Of a DNA stretch of 64,000 nucleotides, positions 12,848 through 22,097 are shown piece by piece. Under the pieces are notes generated by a model. It was not told the DNA's origin. It was given only the letters and a program-made list of their open reading frames with translations, and ran no database searches. Each line of letters opens with the position of its first letter. Within the stretch, counting starts at the first letter, position 1. The stretch lies in the NCBI GenBank assembly GCA_001661515.1, contig LUVW01000010.1, positions 599,925 through 663,924 on the forward strand. The letters run 5' to 3'. The translations under genes and the position numbers were made by a program. The DNA comes from Capniomyces stellatus (Eukaryota; Kickxellomycota; Harpellomycetes; Harpellales; Legeriomycetaceae).

Positions 12848-14329
12848 CTAGTGCTTTTCGCATTCAGATTCCAAATCTTCGGGAATCAGCGTGAACAAGT
12901 GGTTGGAGAAATCATCGACATCACATTTAGATAGATCGCACCATCCAGGATTTGATACAGAATCGTTTGTTAGATTCAAAACTTTGCCATTGTACAACAC
13001 TCTGACATAGTACTTGTTATTGGTGTTATTTTTCCAAACTTCGAAAAACAAATTTGATGCATAAGGCGGCCAGAATCCTGTTGGATCGGGAACTCCAAAG
13101 GCACCCAAAATACTTGAGATAGTATCGTCGTGGCCCGAGTACACACTCAGTCGAGTTTTGTCGCCGCCAACCAAACCAAAACTGCTTTGCTCAGCCTTAT
13201 TAACGTTCAGCCCCTTTGATTGGTCGTCGATAACGGCTTCGGTCATTTCTTCCAAAAGCTCGTTTAAAAACGGACCTGTAGCCAGCCTAGTAAACTCGCT
13301 TGCATATTTGCTGTCTCTTTTATAGTAGTTGTTTTCAAAAATCGAGTTGTCCATCGCAAGCTTCACATCTTCGCTAGTCGCGCAGTATCCGCTTGGAGAG
13401 CATGGCAGCGGTTTGTTATGGCATTCAAGTGTCTGGAGCTGGTCCATGATTTTAAACCACGAGTGAGTCCATCTCTTGTCAGAGTCCTCGTTTACTCCAA
13501 AGATCTCGCTGATCTCGTCCATTTTTTCTCTGTTCTTGTACATGAACTTTTTAAAGTCTTTTGAATGCATCACTTCTCTTTGTAGCTGGCCGAGCCGTGG
13601 GCAGGCTACTTTATTCATAAACATCGTCTCAACTGCCCGGGGGTAGTGATTCATTGGTATAACAACATCTTTTGACCGGTGTTCCTCAGGATAAAGCCCC
13701 GCGATGAAACTCTCTGCTGTATTCTGCGTTCGCCAAACCTCCGTTGTTCTAATTTTGACTGATGAGTTATTGCTCAGTGACTCATCAAGATACTTTAGCG
13801 CATCTACATATATCTCTCTAACATGTTTGCCGAGGCTGTTGTGTTGCGCCTTTCCCTTATCCGTAAGCTGCCCGTCTCCACAATTTCCTCGCCAAAACGT
13901 ACTCGCGTGGCTCTGTTTGTTGTTTTTAGGCAAGGTTATACCAAGTTTCATCACTGAGCCTGGGCTACCCGTGTTCTTGTTGTTTGGGCGTAGCTGCACT
14001 ATATCATTTGAACCTCCACAAGCATCCCATACCGCTGGATCATGAAGATACGAGCCAACAGGTGTGCGGTCTCCATGTCTCAAAACCACTTGAACAAATA
14101 CCAGACTGCTATCTTCCATGGGTTTATACGAAGCCGCTTTTGGGAATTTGGCTTGACAGTAATCATAGGTTTCGTGTTGTTTGCTTTCTGCCCTTAATTC
14201 ATCAAAAACATCTGTGTTTAAACTGCCTTCTTTTGATTGATTGTTTATTCCACTATCTCCCAATGCACTGCCGCTTAAGTGTGTAATTGCCAGTATGCAT
14301 ATATATGCCAAGCTTACTCTCTTGATCAT
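12848..14329 (-). CDS. secreted histidine acid phosphatase
   Basis: Single exon, 493 residues, ATG at 14329. Residues 1-24 form a signal peptide ending SGSALG. The catalytic RHGDRTP motif is at 84-90; its His accepts the phosphoryl group. The second catalytic signature, SGHDDT near residue 399, supplies the proton-donor Asp. Histidine acid phosphatases (branch 2) hydrolyse phosphomonoesters outside the cell or in the lysosome/vacuole. Several N-x-S/T sites (for example NNSS) and scattered cysteines suit a secreted glycoprotein. No C-terminal hydrophobic anchor is seen; it ends ECEKH. The exact substrate (general phosphomonoesters versus phytate or inositol phosphates) cannot be told; the non-phytase acid phosphatase type looks closer because the sequence after the first motif lacks the phytase RHGARYP form. 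Confidence 0.93.
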   Translation of the reverse strand: MIKRVSLAYICILAITHLSGSALGDSGINNQSKEGSLNTDVFDELRAESKQHETYDYCQAKFPKAASYKPMEDSSLVFVQVVLRHGDRTPVGSYLHDPAVWDACGGSNDIVQLRPNNKNTGSPGSVMKLGITLPKNNKQSHASTFWRGNCGDGQLTDKGKAQHNSLGKHVREIYVDALKYLDESLSNNSSVKIRTTEVWRTQNTAESFIAGLYPEEHRSKDVVIPMNHYPRAVETMFMNKVACPRLGQLQREVMHSKDFKKFMYKNREKMDEISEIFGVNEDSDKRWTHSWFKIMDQLQTLECHNKPLPCSPSGYCATSEDVKLAMDNSIFENNYYKRDSKYASEFTRLATGPFLNELLEEMTEAVIDDQSKGLNVNKAEQSSFGLVGGDKTRLSVYSGHDDTISSILGAFGVPDPTGFWPPYASNLFFEVWKNNTNNKYYVRVLYNGKVLNLTNDSVSNPGWCDLSKCDVDDFSNHLFTLIPEDLESECEKH

Positions 14330-14529
14330 TCTCTCTCACAGTTTCTTTCCCTTTTGCTTTTCCTTGCCTTTTCCTTGCTTTTGTCGCCTTTGTCGTACTC
14401 TTTGCCAGCAGCAGAAAGAATGTTTGTATGTATTTATTTATGGATTGAATGAGTGAAAATAAACTAAAGGGAAACGAGAGTAAAATCTCTCTTGTTTTAC
14501 TCATTGTTTTTTTTTAATATGGCGGGTCA

Positions 14530-14555
14530 TTTTCTAGTCATCATTTACTAGAAAA
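14530..14555. repeat. inverted repeat, 9-bp stem
   Basis: TTTTCTAGT (14530-14538) and ACTAGAAAA (14547-14555) are perfect reverse complements around an 8-nt loop. It lies about 200 bp upstream of the acid phosphatase start. Confidence 0.8.
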
Positions 14556-14608
14556 TCCACGCTTTTGCTAAAATCAATAAACAGTAGTAAATAATGTCAT
14601 GGGATTTG

Positions 14609-14631
14609 CAAATCTATTAATAGTAGATTTG
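14609..14631. repeat. inverted repeat, 8-bp stem
   Basis: CAAATCTA (14609-14616) pairs with TAGATTTG (14624-14631) around a 7-nt loop. Confidence 0.75.
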
Positions 14632-15182
14632 TTTACTAATCTGCTATATTTTCAATTTATTTATTTACTTTTATTCATTTGCTTTACTTTTATTTTACCA
14701 TTTATTCACCCTATTTCCCGCCTTAATTGTTTTTTATCCTGTTCTAGCTTGGCGGAGAGCCAAACTTGAAATAATGACTATTACTTTTTCATTTCTTAAA
14801 GTAGGCCAAATCCTGTATGCTGCATGCGCAGTTCCAGCTCAGCTTTTCCTTTTCCCTCCCGCTAGAAATAGTATTTTGATTTTTCCTAATTATTTTCAAA
14901 GCGTACCCTAAATTAACATCAACATAAATTAAACTAACAACATATGGAACTGGCCAATAAACTGTGCGTAATATCAAGTGCTGAAACTGGCTATCTTTTA
15001 AATAAATACTTTTACGAATTTTTCCTTCTTGTATATCAAATTGGTTGGTATGTCTTCTTGGGCTCAATGGTTATGCTTGGGTTTTAAGGTTGCAGGTTAT
15101 AATTAAATTGGCGATTTTCTAGTCTCACCAAATGCTATGCATATAGAACAAATGGAACTTTGTTAATATAATTAAATATATT

Positions 15183-15203
15183 AAATCTGTCTAGAACAGA
15201 TTT
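15183..15203. repeat. inverted repeat, 8-bp stem
   Basis: AAATCTGT (15183-15190) pairs perfectly with ACAGATTT (15196-15203) around the 5-nt loop CTAGA. Its stem shares AAATCT with the hairpin at 14609. Confidence 0.75.
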
Positions 15204-17305
15204 GCAGCAAAATATGTTGCTATATTTAGCAAGATAAATTCAATCCCACTATCCTATGTTACACATCCGATAAAAAAAAAAAAAGAGCAGCCGACAAGTA
15301 GACACAAACGCTTTAAACACATTTCATTCATCACAAAGAGTAGATTTATTAGCACAAAACTTAATTCTACTTTTGGTGTTGGTAATTTGGCTATGTGGCA
15401 GTAGCGACACCCGAATTAGTCTATTTTTTTTTTGCAATATATGATGGGCAGAGACCAAAATTTGACAATAAAACCAATCGCTTGGGCATAAGTCTTTTGT
15501 TGTGACCTACTTTGGTTAGACATTAAACCCTATTGTGTTTTATCTTGTTCTTGTGTTTACAACCAAAGTTCAAACCCAAATACACAGCATAAGTAGCTAC
15601 TTTTGGCAACTAAATGCAGAACCAGCACCAATATGAGCTAATGTATAGAATACTTTCAATCCTGGGATATAGAAATATATCTCTTGGTACCTGAAATTGT
15701 ACGCTAAATCAATTGTGTAACCAAACATTTATTATAATAATGCACTTCTAAAGCCGCTAAAATGGTTGATTGTATTTCAATAAAAATAAATCAAATAGGT
15801 AATTGTGGTTGGAGTTTCACAACTTTTATTTTTGGAAGTGGGCAATAAATTTCATTGTTAAAGGTTTATGGTCAATCTTTCAAGGTTCAATAGAAAATCG
15901 CATTCAGTCCAAATAATTGAACATCCAAAGAGAAGAACCATTATCCAAAGAAGAGACCCATTACTAGTCATGGGGAGGAAGATGTCTTATCCGATATAAA
16001 CACAACTTATAAATACGAGTTGGCTTAACAAACTAATTCACATGGGGAGATGCTGTACGTATTGCCATTATCCATTGAGCTAGCTTAGCTAATTTGGCAG
16101 AATTAATTAGCGGGAACAAAACCATTACAAAGATAAAGTAAAATGGGAATAATCAAAAGAATAATCAAAAAAAAAACCAATTGTCTGCTTGAATTTTGAA
16201 TCAAAACTGTCTATTGTAAAGTAAACATCTTTTCCATTGTGGTTGGAATTGACATCTTTTCTGCTGACATTTACACCTTTTCTCCTATCAAAGTGGATGA
16301 TTAGTAAATAATAGCTATTGGCTTGGGAAATTTTCAAATGTGATTTGTAAAATGTAGTTATTTTAGTCCCGCAATTATAGTCTTAAAATCATACACGTAT
16401 ACTATTAAGACCCAATACTTCAAGAAAATCAAGAAAACTACCCATTTGCTGTAGTGGAAACATGTTATTGGCCGTATTAGTAAATCACATCTAGATAGCT
16501 TAACTAGCTATAATTTAGTCGACTGGAAAAGCCATAAATTGCAGCTGGGAAACTCGCTAGTAGAAAACAGAAAAGAAAAGAAAAAAGCTTAATGCAAAGT
16601 TTAAAAGAATCGTTCAAATAACTGAGAAAGTACAAAAGTTCATTGTTAATTTTACAATTTAGTGCAAAGAGTCGATTAACTTGCTTATTAGCAGCAGGGA
16701 AGGAAAAATGTAACAATATCATTTGCTTAAAAAAAATAGAAAGGAAAAACAAAGCAATTTCCGTGATGAGTTTGAAATCGTTTATTCACATAATAAAAAA
16801 GAATAGCTGACTTGAAAGACAAAATTTCGTTGAAGAAAAAAAAAAGAAAAGGAGAAAAAAAGAGCGTATATAAATTCAATTTATAGTTTGTAAATAATAA
16901 ATAACATAGTGTCAGGACGAGGTTACTGATATCACAAAAAACCACTAGAAAAAAAAGGCGCATCTTAACTTTGTTTGAAATATTAAAGCTTACATCAATT
17001 TACCTAGCTTTAATCATCTGTTTTCGTTTGCAAGAATTTAAGTTTAAGAGAATTAGAGTAAAAGGTAAGCAAAAGCGACACAGTTTATTTGACATAAAAC
17101 ATACATACTACGAGGGAAATGGAAAGATTGTATTAAAGCATGCGCCCTTTTCCATCATCAGCATAATTGCAGATATTTTGTGGAAATGGCGAGGTAAAAG
17201 AGCGAGGGAGAATTTATACTGCCTGTTTGCCTTGTATCATTGACACATTGTTTTCTTATTTCTCAATGGCGGTTCTAATAAAATCCCAAAGCGCCATTAG
17301 AGGGA

Positions 17306-17350
17306 ATGTGTGCGTGTGTGTGCGTGTGTGTGTGTGTATGTATGTGTATG
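17306..17350. repeat. GT-rich microsatellite upstream of ERV29
   Basis: Interrupted GTGTGC/GTGTAT dinucleotide run ending about 90 nt before the ERV29 start codon, followed by a short G-run. It could form Z-DNA or act on the promoter, but this is speculation from position alone. Confidence 0.85.
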
Positions 17351-17437
17351 GAGGGGGGCAGTATCAATACTACCAGAAGCACTAAAACTAAGAGTAACTT
17401 TGTTGGAAATATAGAAATTGTTTAAATCATTCTCAAG

Positions 17438-18459
17438 ATGGAGCAAATAAAAACAATCAGCGGCAAGGTTGAGCAAAAGATAGATTACCACTCAAGGTAC
17501 TTTAAAAACTATATTCCAGTTGTTGGACGCACGTTGCTTGTATCTACTTTTATTGAGGACTCTCTGAGGATTATCGTACAATGGGACAACCAGCTGTTCT
17601 TTTTAAATTCGTATCGCGGCTTCCCAACAGGGCTTAACCACATATTTTTGGTATTAAATGTTGCAGTAAGTCGAATTGATGACATTATTATTGAAGTTAT
17701 TATTGATGTTATTACTGTTGAGATTGTGTAAATTAATTTGCGCTCGGAAATCTTTCTTTTCTTTCTATGCAAGCTGTATAGCTGTGCTATATAACGCCAT
17801 AGGCTTTGTTGTCAAGGCTAAACTACAATATATTGATGATGCTAATGCTACAAATTTACAAAAAATAGACAATGTTGACTTGCTCATATCTCTCGATCGC
17901 AAGGAAATTTACAGAATATGCTGTTGGTGGACTATTTTTGGTGGTGATCAGTCAGGCCATTGTTTACCAGCTTTACCTCGACACATATTTCTTTATCCGT
18001 ATTCTTTCGGTAATTGGTGCCCTCATGATGCTTTTAGCTGAGAGTCTTTTAGTTAAACGGAGAGATATGTTTGCTGGATTGCCAAATCTTACCGAAGCAG
18101 ATCGTAGTAAATATGTCATTTTCGGAGGCCGTGTTCTTTTAATTCTGCTATTCTTTTCCCTGCTATTCTCAGGCGAGATGAACTTTGCTAGGATAATTGT
18201 TGTAATCATTGGTGGACTTTCATGCGTCATGGTATTGGTAGGGTTTAAGGCCAAATATTCTGCATTGGTACTGGTCGCAATTTTAAGTATTTTCAATCTG
18301 TTTGCAAACAACTGGTGGTCAATCGAGTTTAACAGCTCACACCGTGATTTTGTCAAGTACGATTTCTTCCAAATCCTCTCGATTATGGGCGGCTTTTTGC
18401 TTTTGGTAAATGTTGGCCCTGGAAGTTTCTCAGTTGACGAGAAAAAGAAAGATTTTTAA
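17438..18459 (+). CDS. ERV29: ERV29/SURF4-type ER cargo receptor
   Basis: Two exons: 17438-17665 and 17869-18459; 272 residues, the family's usual length. The N-terminal segment has the conserved RTLLVSTFIEDSLRIIVQW motif. The second exon continues with ARKFTEYAVGGLF, LLAESLLVKRRDMFAGLP, VIFGGRVLLILLFF and FVKYDFFQILSIMGGFLL, all matching SURF4/ERV29, with several membrane helices. The protein ends DEKKKDF, a KKxx-type dilysine signal for COPI retrieval to the ER. The family packages soluble secretory cargo into COPII vesicles. The intron is placed by matching the SURF4 spacing between the first and second conserved blocks; donor GTAAGT at 17666 and acceptor TAG ending at 17868, phase 0. A second open frame across the intron (about 17790-17930) is rejected. 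Confidence 0.95.
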
Positions 18460-20214
18460 TTTTGAACCACTACTTGGTACATTTTTAAAGTAAAAAATAT
18501 ATTTGAGTCCGCTTTTCTATCTGCCTATATTTTACTATATCATTATATTCTTTTCATTATTTCTCTTTTTTGTTTAGTCTAAACCAATCAAAATAAAATT
18601 TAAGATCTACGCCTTTTTTTCTTCTCACCCAACAACCATAAAGTCAGTGTTAAAAAAGTGAAATGTTAGCTTCAAAGTCTGCCAGGTTCACAAGACATGT
18701 TTCTTGGACAAAACCAAAAGGGATTGTGTGGTGCGATGTTGCAGTGTTAAGAATATCTTGTTTACTTTAGGAAATCCAAGGGTATGCTGTGCTTTTTTTT
18801 TGTAACGTCATTTTAATATTACCTACATTATTCGCTTACTTGGTAATTGGTGAATAAGGTTGGGTAATCGCTTGCTTAAAAGGCCAAAGCTAGTAAAACT
18901 CTCAGGAGTAAGCTATTGTAAATAATACGTCATCAACCCCGAGTATGGGTACATTTATTGTTGGTGTTCAGCAAGACGCACATATCGGCTTTTAGGTTGT
19001 CTAAAGGAATCAGCTAGGCAGATTTAGCTCAGTTAAAGTGCAAACTAGCAACGAATTTCCAGGGAATAAAAATCGCGTAATTTATAGCACAACATCGACT
19101 TTTGAGACTAATAAAAGCTGAGTGTTGTGTGGATTCCGTTGCCAATAAACCACACAAACCAATGAAAAATAAAGACTGAAGCTTGATTACAAAACCATTT
19201 TTTTTTGTTATTATGCTTTGCCAAACTGCCTGATTCACAGCAAACCCCATTTTATAGTTAGCTATGACAACACAATAAAAGCCACGTAAAGTTTGCAGAA
19301 TAAAGCTGCTGTTGTAATGAGAAGAACATATTACGATTTCTTTTCTCCCATTAGTTTTGTGCGAAAAGAAAAATATAAAAAGAAAATTACATCATATGGT
19401 AGTATTTTAGTTGAAAGTACTAGTACTTTTGTTCTATTGTTACGAGAACAACCATTGGGATATGTTTGCTATAGCAAGAGTAAGGCGATTTGTTGAAATA
19501 GATAAAAAGTAATTAGGAAGAGTTGAAAAGTGTGGATGGGCTCCAGCAATCAACCAAGTGGGTAAAGTTACTGTCTACATTAAATAAGAGCACTATAATA
19601 GTGAATGGAAGCACCATTGACTTGTAACGAAAAAAAAAAGTTTCACTGATAAGATAATCATGATAAATCGTAGTTGTTGATATGTTTATGTGTGAAAGTT
19701 GCATTGAAAATCCAAGCTGAATAAATAAATGACGATAGGCGCGCTTGACAAAATAATTGCATTGGAGCGTAGTTAATGACAGTAATAAACAAGTAGTGTT
19801 GAGTAGTATCAGTAATACACAACAACAGATAATAGAAAGTAAAAAAAACTGGCAGGTGGATGTTGTTTATCAACAAGTCATGTCTATATACCCAATAGTA
19901 ATCAGATTTGTGTCAAAAGGACACTTAGTTAGAATGGGATTAAGTAAAGAAAAGATACTTACAACAAACTGGATGTTAAATGGTGAAAAAAAAAAGTGAA
20001 TTGGAAAAATGTATAAATGGGATGGCGCTCCTTGACAAGTCCAAATTACCAACAGGTTAAATAAATAGTTTATATCAGTATCAACTGTCTAGTAAAAACA
20101 ATAAGCATCTTCAGCCATCTTTTTACACCCTGTTATCACCTGGCTACCACTTGGATTTAATTTGTATTAAAACCATCAAGAAAAAGCAGAAAAGCAGAAA
20201 AGCAGAAAAGAGCG
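18460..20214. other. intergenic, nothing firm
   Basis: About 1.75 kb. An ATG at 18663 opens a 35-codon frame that begins like a mitochondrial presequence (MLASKSARFTRH) but ends early, and no downstream exon could be joined. The 3' end (20180-20212) has an AAAAGCAG repeat just before the next start codon. No other feature is supportable. Confidence 0.4.
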
Positions 20215-21240
20215 ATGAAATTCAATCAAGTAATTTTAACAGCAGGGCTAATGCTTACATCGCAGCTGGTTGCTGCTGTCCCATCCATCAATACCAGTGT
20301 TGCTGTAAAAAAGTTGGTCAACGAGTCGGCATTAGATTTTGAAGCTGGGGGAAAGCTGGATACCAGAAAGCCACTAGTTTCGAGCAATAAAGCTGTTGCT
20401 GACCAAAGAGTCGAGTCTGAAAACAAGCCAAAAAAATGGATAAAGGATGGAAATAGAAAAAAGGTATCTGCAGCTACAAAAGGCAGAGGGAGGGTCAATA
20501 ATCCAAGAAAGAATCAAAGAAGCGCTACAAGGGGCGGCGTCAAGGTTGCAAAGGCAAAGAAACGCAATGCGTCAAAAACCAGGAGTTTAGCAAGCGTTAT
20601 TGAAAGTGTGTCAAATGCCATTGCAGCGGGAGATGGCGGTGTTATGGATTACAAACAGTTAGCTGATAGCATTAAAAACATCGACTTGAGCGAATGGAAG
20701 TCTAAGCTGAATAGTACTGACTTTACAAAGCTCACCGAGAGCCTTAAAACAGTGGACTTTAAAAGATTATCTCCAGAGGCCATCAGGCAAAATATCGAAA
20801 GTCTGAGTAAGGAAATGGGGAAGGTTGATTGGACCAGGCTGGCTTTGAGCTTGAAAAACCCTAGACTGGACAAGATTGTTGGTAAGGTTCGTGCGCTGGA
20901 CATAGAAAAGCTTAGATCTCAAGCCCAAAAACTGAACATGAAGGCGGTGTTGAACAGCATCAAGAGCGTGATAGTCAACCCAAACGGCAGCGTTAAAAGT
21001 AGCATCCAGGCAGGAATTAATAATATCGTCAAAGAGAGAAAGAACAATTCAAAGAAGATAACTGAAGAGGAAAGAAATAGGGCAATAGATGATGACATTG
21101 AGAGTCTGAGTGGGTTTCTGGATAGATTTGGGAAATCAAGCACAGAGACGGTTGACTTGAACCAGCTTATTACTGACGGCGCATCCAGAGTAGTTGGTAA
21201 TATAGTTGCAAAGAGCGGAGAAGCGATCAGTGGTCAATAG
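20215..21240 (+). CDS. secreted basic protein with nine tandem 12-residue repeats
   Basis: Single exon, 341 residues; I do not recognise the family. Residues 1-21 are a signal peptide (ends SQLVAA). Residues about 70-130 are strongly basic and disordered (Lys/Arg/Asn/Gly), with possible dibasic processing sites. Residues 145-252 divide exactly into nine 12-residue units without gaps, for example DYKQLADSIKNI, DFTKLTESLKTV, DWTRLALSLKNP, DIEKLRSQAQKL; consensus Asp-aromatic/aliphatic-x-Lys/Arg-Leu-x-x-Ser-Leu/Ile-Lys-x-Val/Ile. The tail (253-341) is helical and mixed-charge, with KERKNNSKKITEEERNR. There are no cysteines. The AAAAGCAG run sits directly before the ATG. It may be an extracellular or vacuolar structural or polyanion-binding protein, or an effector; that is inference from composition. 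Confidence 0.8.
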   Translation: MKFNQVILTAGLMLTSQLVAAVPSINTSVAVKKLVNESALDFEAGGKLDTRKPLVSSNKAVADQRVESENKPKKWIKDGNRKKVSAATKGRGRVNNPRKNQRSATRGGVKVAKAKKRNASKTRSLASVIESVSNAIAAGDGGVMDYKQLADSIKNIDLSEWKSKLNSTDFTKLTESLKTVDFKRLSPEAIRQNIESLSKEMGKVDWTRLALSLKNPRLDKIVGKVRALDIEKLRSQAQKLNMKAVLNSIKSVIVNPNGSVKSSIQAGINNIVKERKNNSKKITEEERNRAIDDDIESLSGFLDRFGKSSTETVDLNQLITDGASRVVGNIVAKSGEAISGQ

Positions 21241-22097
21241 ATGATATCATACAAGCGGTTATGTAGAATAGGGGGAGGAGTGGAGTCTAGTGATGTGAAT
21301 GGGAACATGGAAAATGAACTAGTGCATTTCTTTATTTTTTTTATTTTATTTTTTTATTGAAAGTATTTTTTTTTATGTTGCCATTGAAAAGTAAAATAAA
21401 AAAAATAAAAAAAGTTCGAATTAATTGGGACGACCAGGAGATTTTATACTGAAGTATAGTACAAATAGTCTTTTTAGAATGTACGGCCTGGAGTGGAATA
21501 TACGCTACTTGACGCTTTATGAACTGGCTTGCTCCCTTGACCAAGGGGACAGGCAAAGTGCATGTTGGATATGATACTTAAAGTTAGAAGGAAGGAGGAA
21601 ATGAAGAGCAAAGAGAAATGTATGTTTATTGGTATATCATTGGACTAAAATGAGTGTAAAACTTTTTATATATATATTTTTTTTCCGAGTTAAATGTTGG
21701 GAAATGATGAAATTGGTAGCAAATCTGAAAACGAAGAGGTAAAAAACGAAGAGGTAAAAAACGAAGAGGTAAAAATATTTGAGGAATAGTAAACATGAGT
21801 TTGTTATTAGCCAAAAAAAAAAAAAAACATAGATAAATCGAGTTTTGAAATAGACACAAAGTTAGGTAGTTTTATTTTTTAAAAAAAAACAAAATATTAA
21901 ATTTAGAACAAGGAGGGATCCAGATAGTTAAAAAGAATAACAAAAGGAAAAGGAAAAGGAAAAGGAAAACGATCAAGTCAATAAAGGGACGATTCGGAAT
22001 CAAGAAATAGATAATAAAGATAGAGTTAACGGACAACTTTAGCGGAAATAGGAAGACGATTAAGAGCAAAGAAAAAGTAGGAAAAAGATAAGAACAA
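21241..22097. other. intergenic
   Basis: AT-rich 3' flank of the dodecad-repeat gene and promoter side of eIF2B epsilon. It contains a 15-bp tandem repeat (21731-21775) and an AAAAGG run (about 21940-21970). No gene seen. Confidence 0.5.
21731..21775. repeat. 15-bp tandem repeat, three copies
   Basis: ACGAAGAGGTAAAAA is repeated three times with period 15 (copies start at 21731, 21746 and 21761), about 325 bp before the eIF2B epsilon start. Confidence 0.9.

Larger units (their letters stand above)
14330..17437. other. gene-empty intergenic region
   Basis: About 3.1 kb without a supportable gene. Open frames here (for example 14789-15067, 16125-16337, 16504-16752, 16971-17243) have non-ATG starts or low-complexity, Phe/Leu/Ile-rich products typical of translated AT-rich DNA. 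It contains three small perfect hairpins (listed separately) and a GT-rich run next to the ERV29 start. Promoter DNA for the divergent acid phosphatase and ERV29 genes must lie at its two ends. Confidence 0.5.

Noticed and set aside
14789..15067. Minus-strand 92-codon frame
   Set aside because: It starts at TTG rather than ATG, has no family resemblance and lies in AT-rich intergenic DNA.
17676..18041. Long plus-strand frame across the ERV29 intron
   Set aside because: It contains YNAIGFVVKAKL-like sequence but does not match SURF4/ERV29; the phase-0 junction 17665/17869 restores exact family spacing.
18663..18770. ATG frame beginning like a mitochondrial presequence (MLASKSARFTRH)
   Set aside because: It stops after about 35 codons and no consensus donor or downstream exon could be joined.
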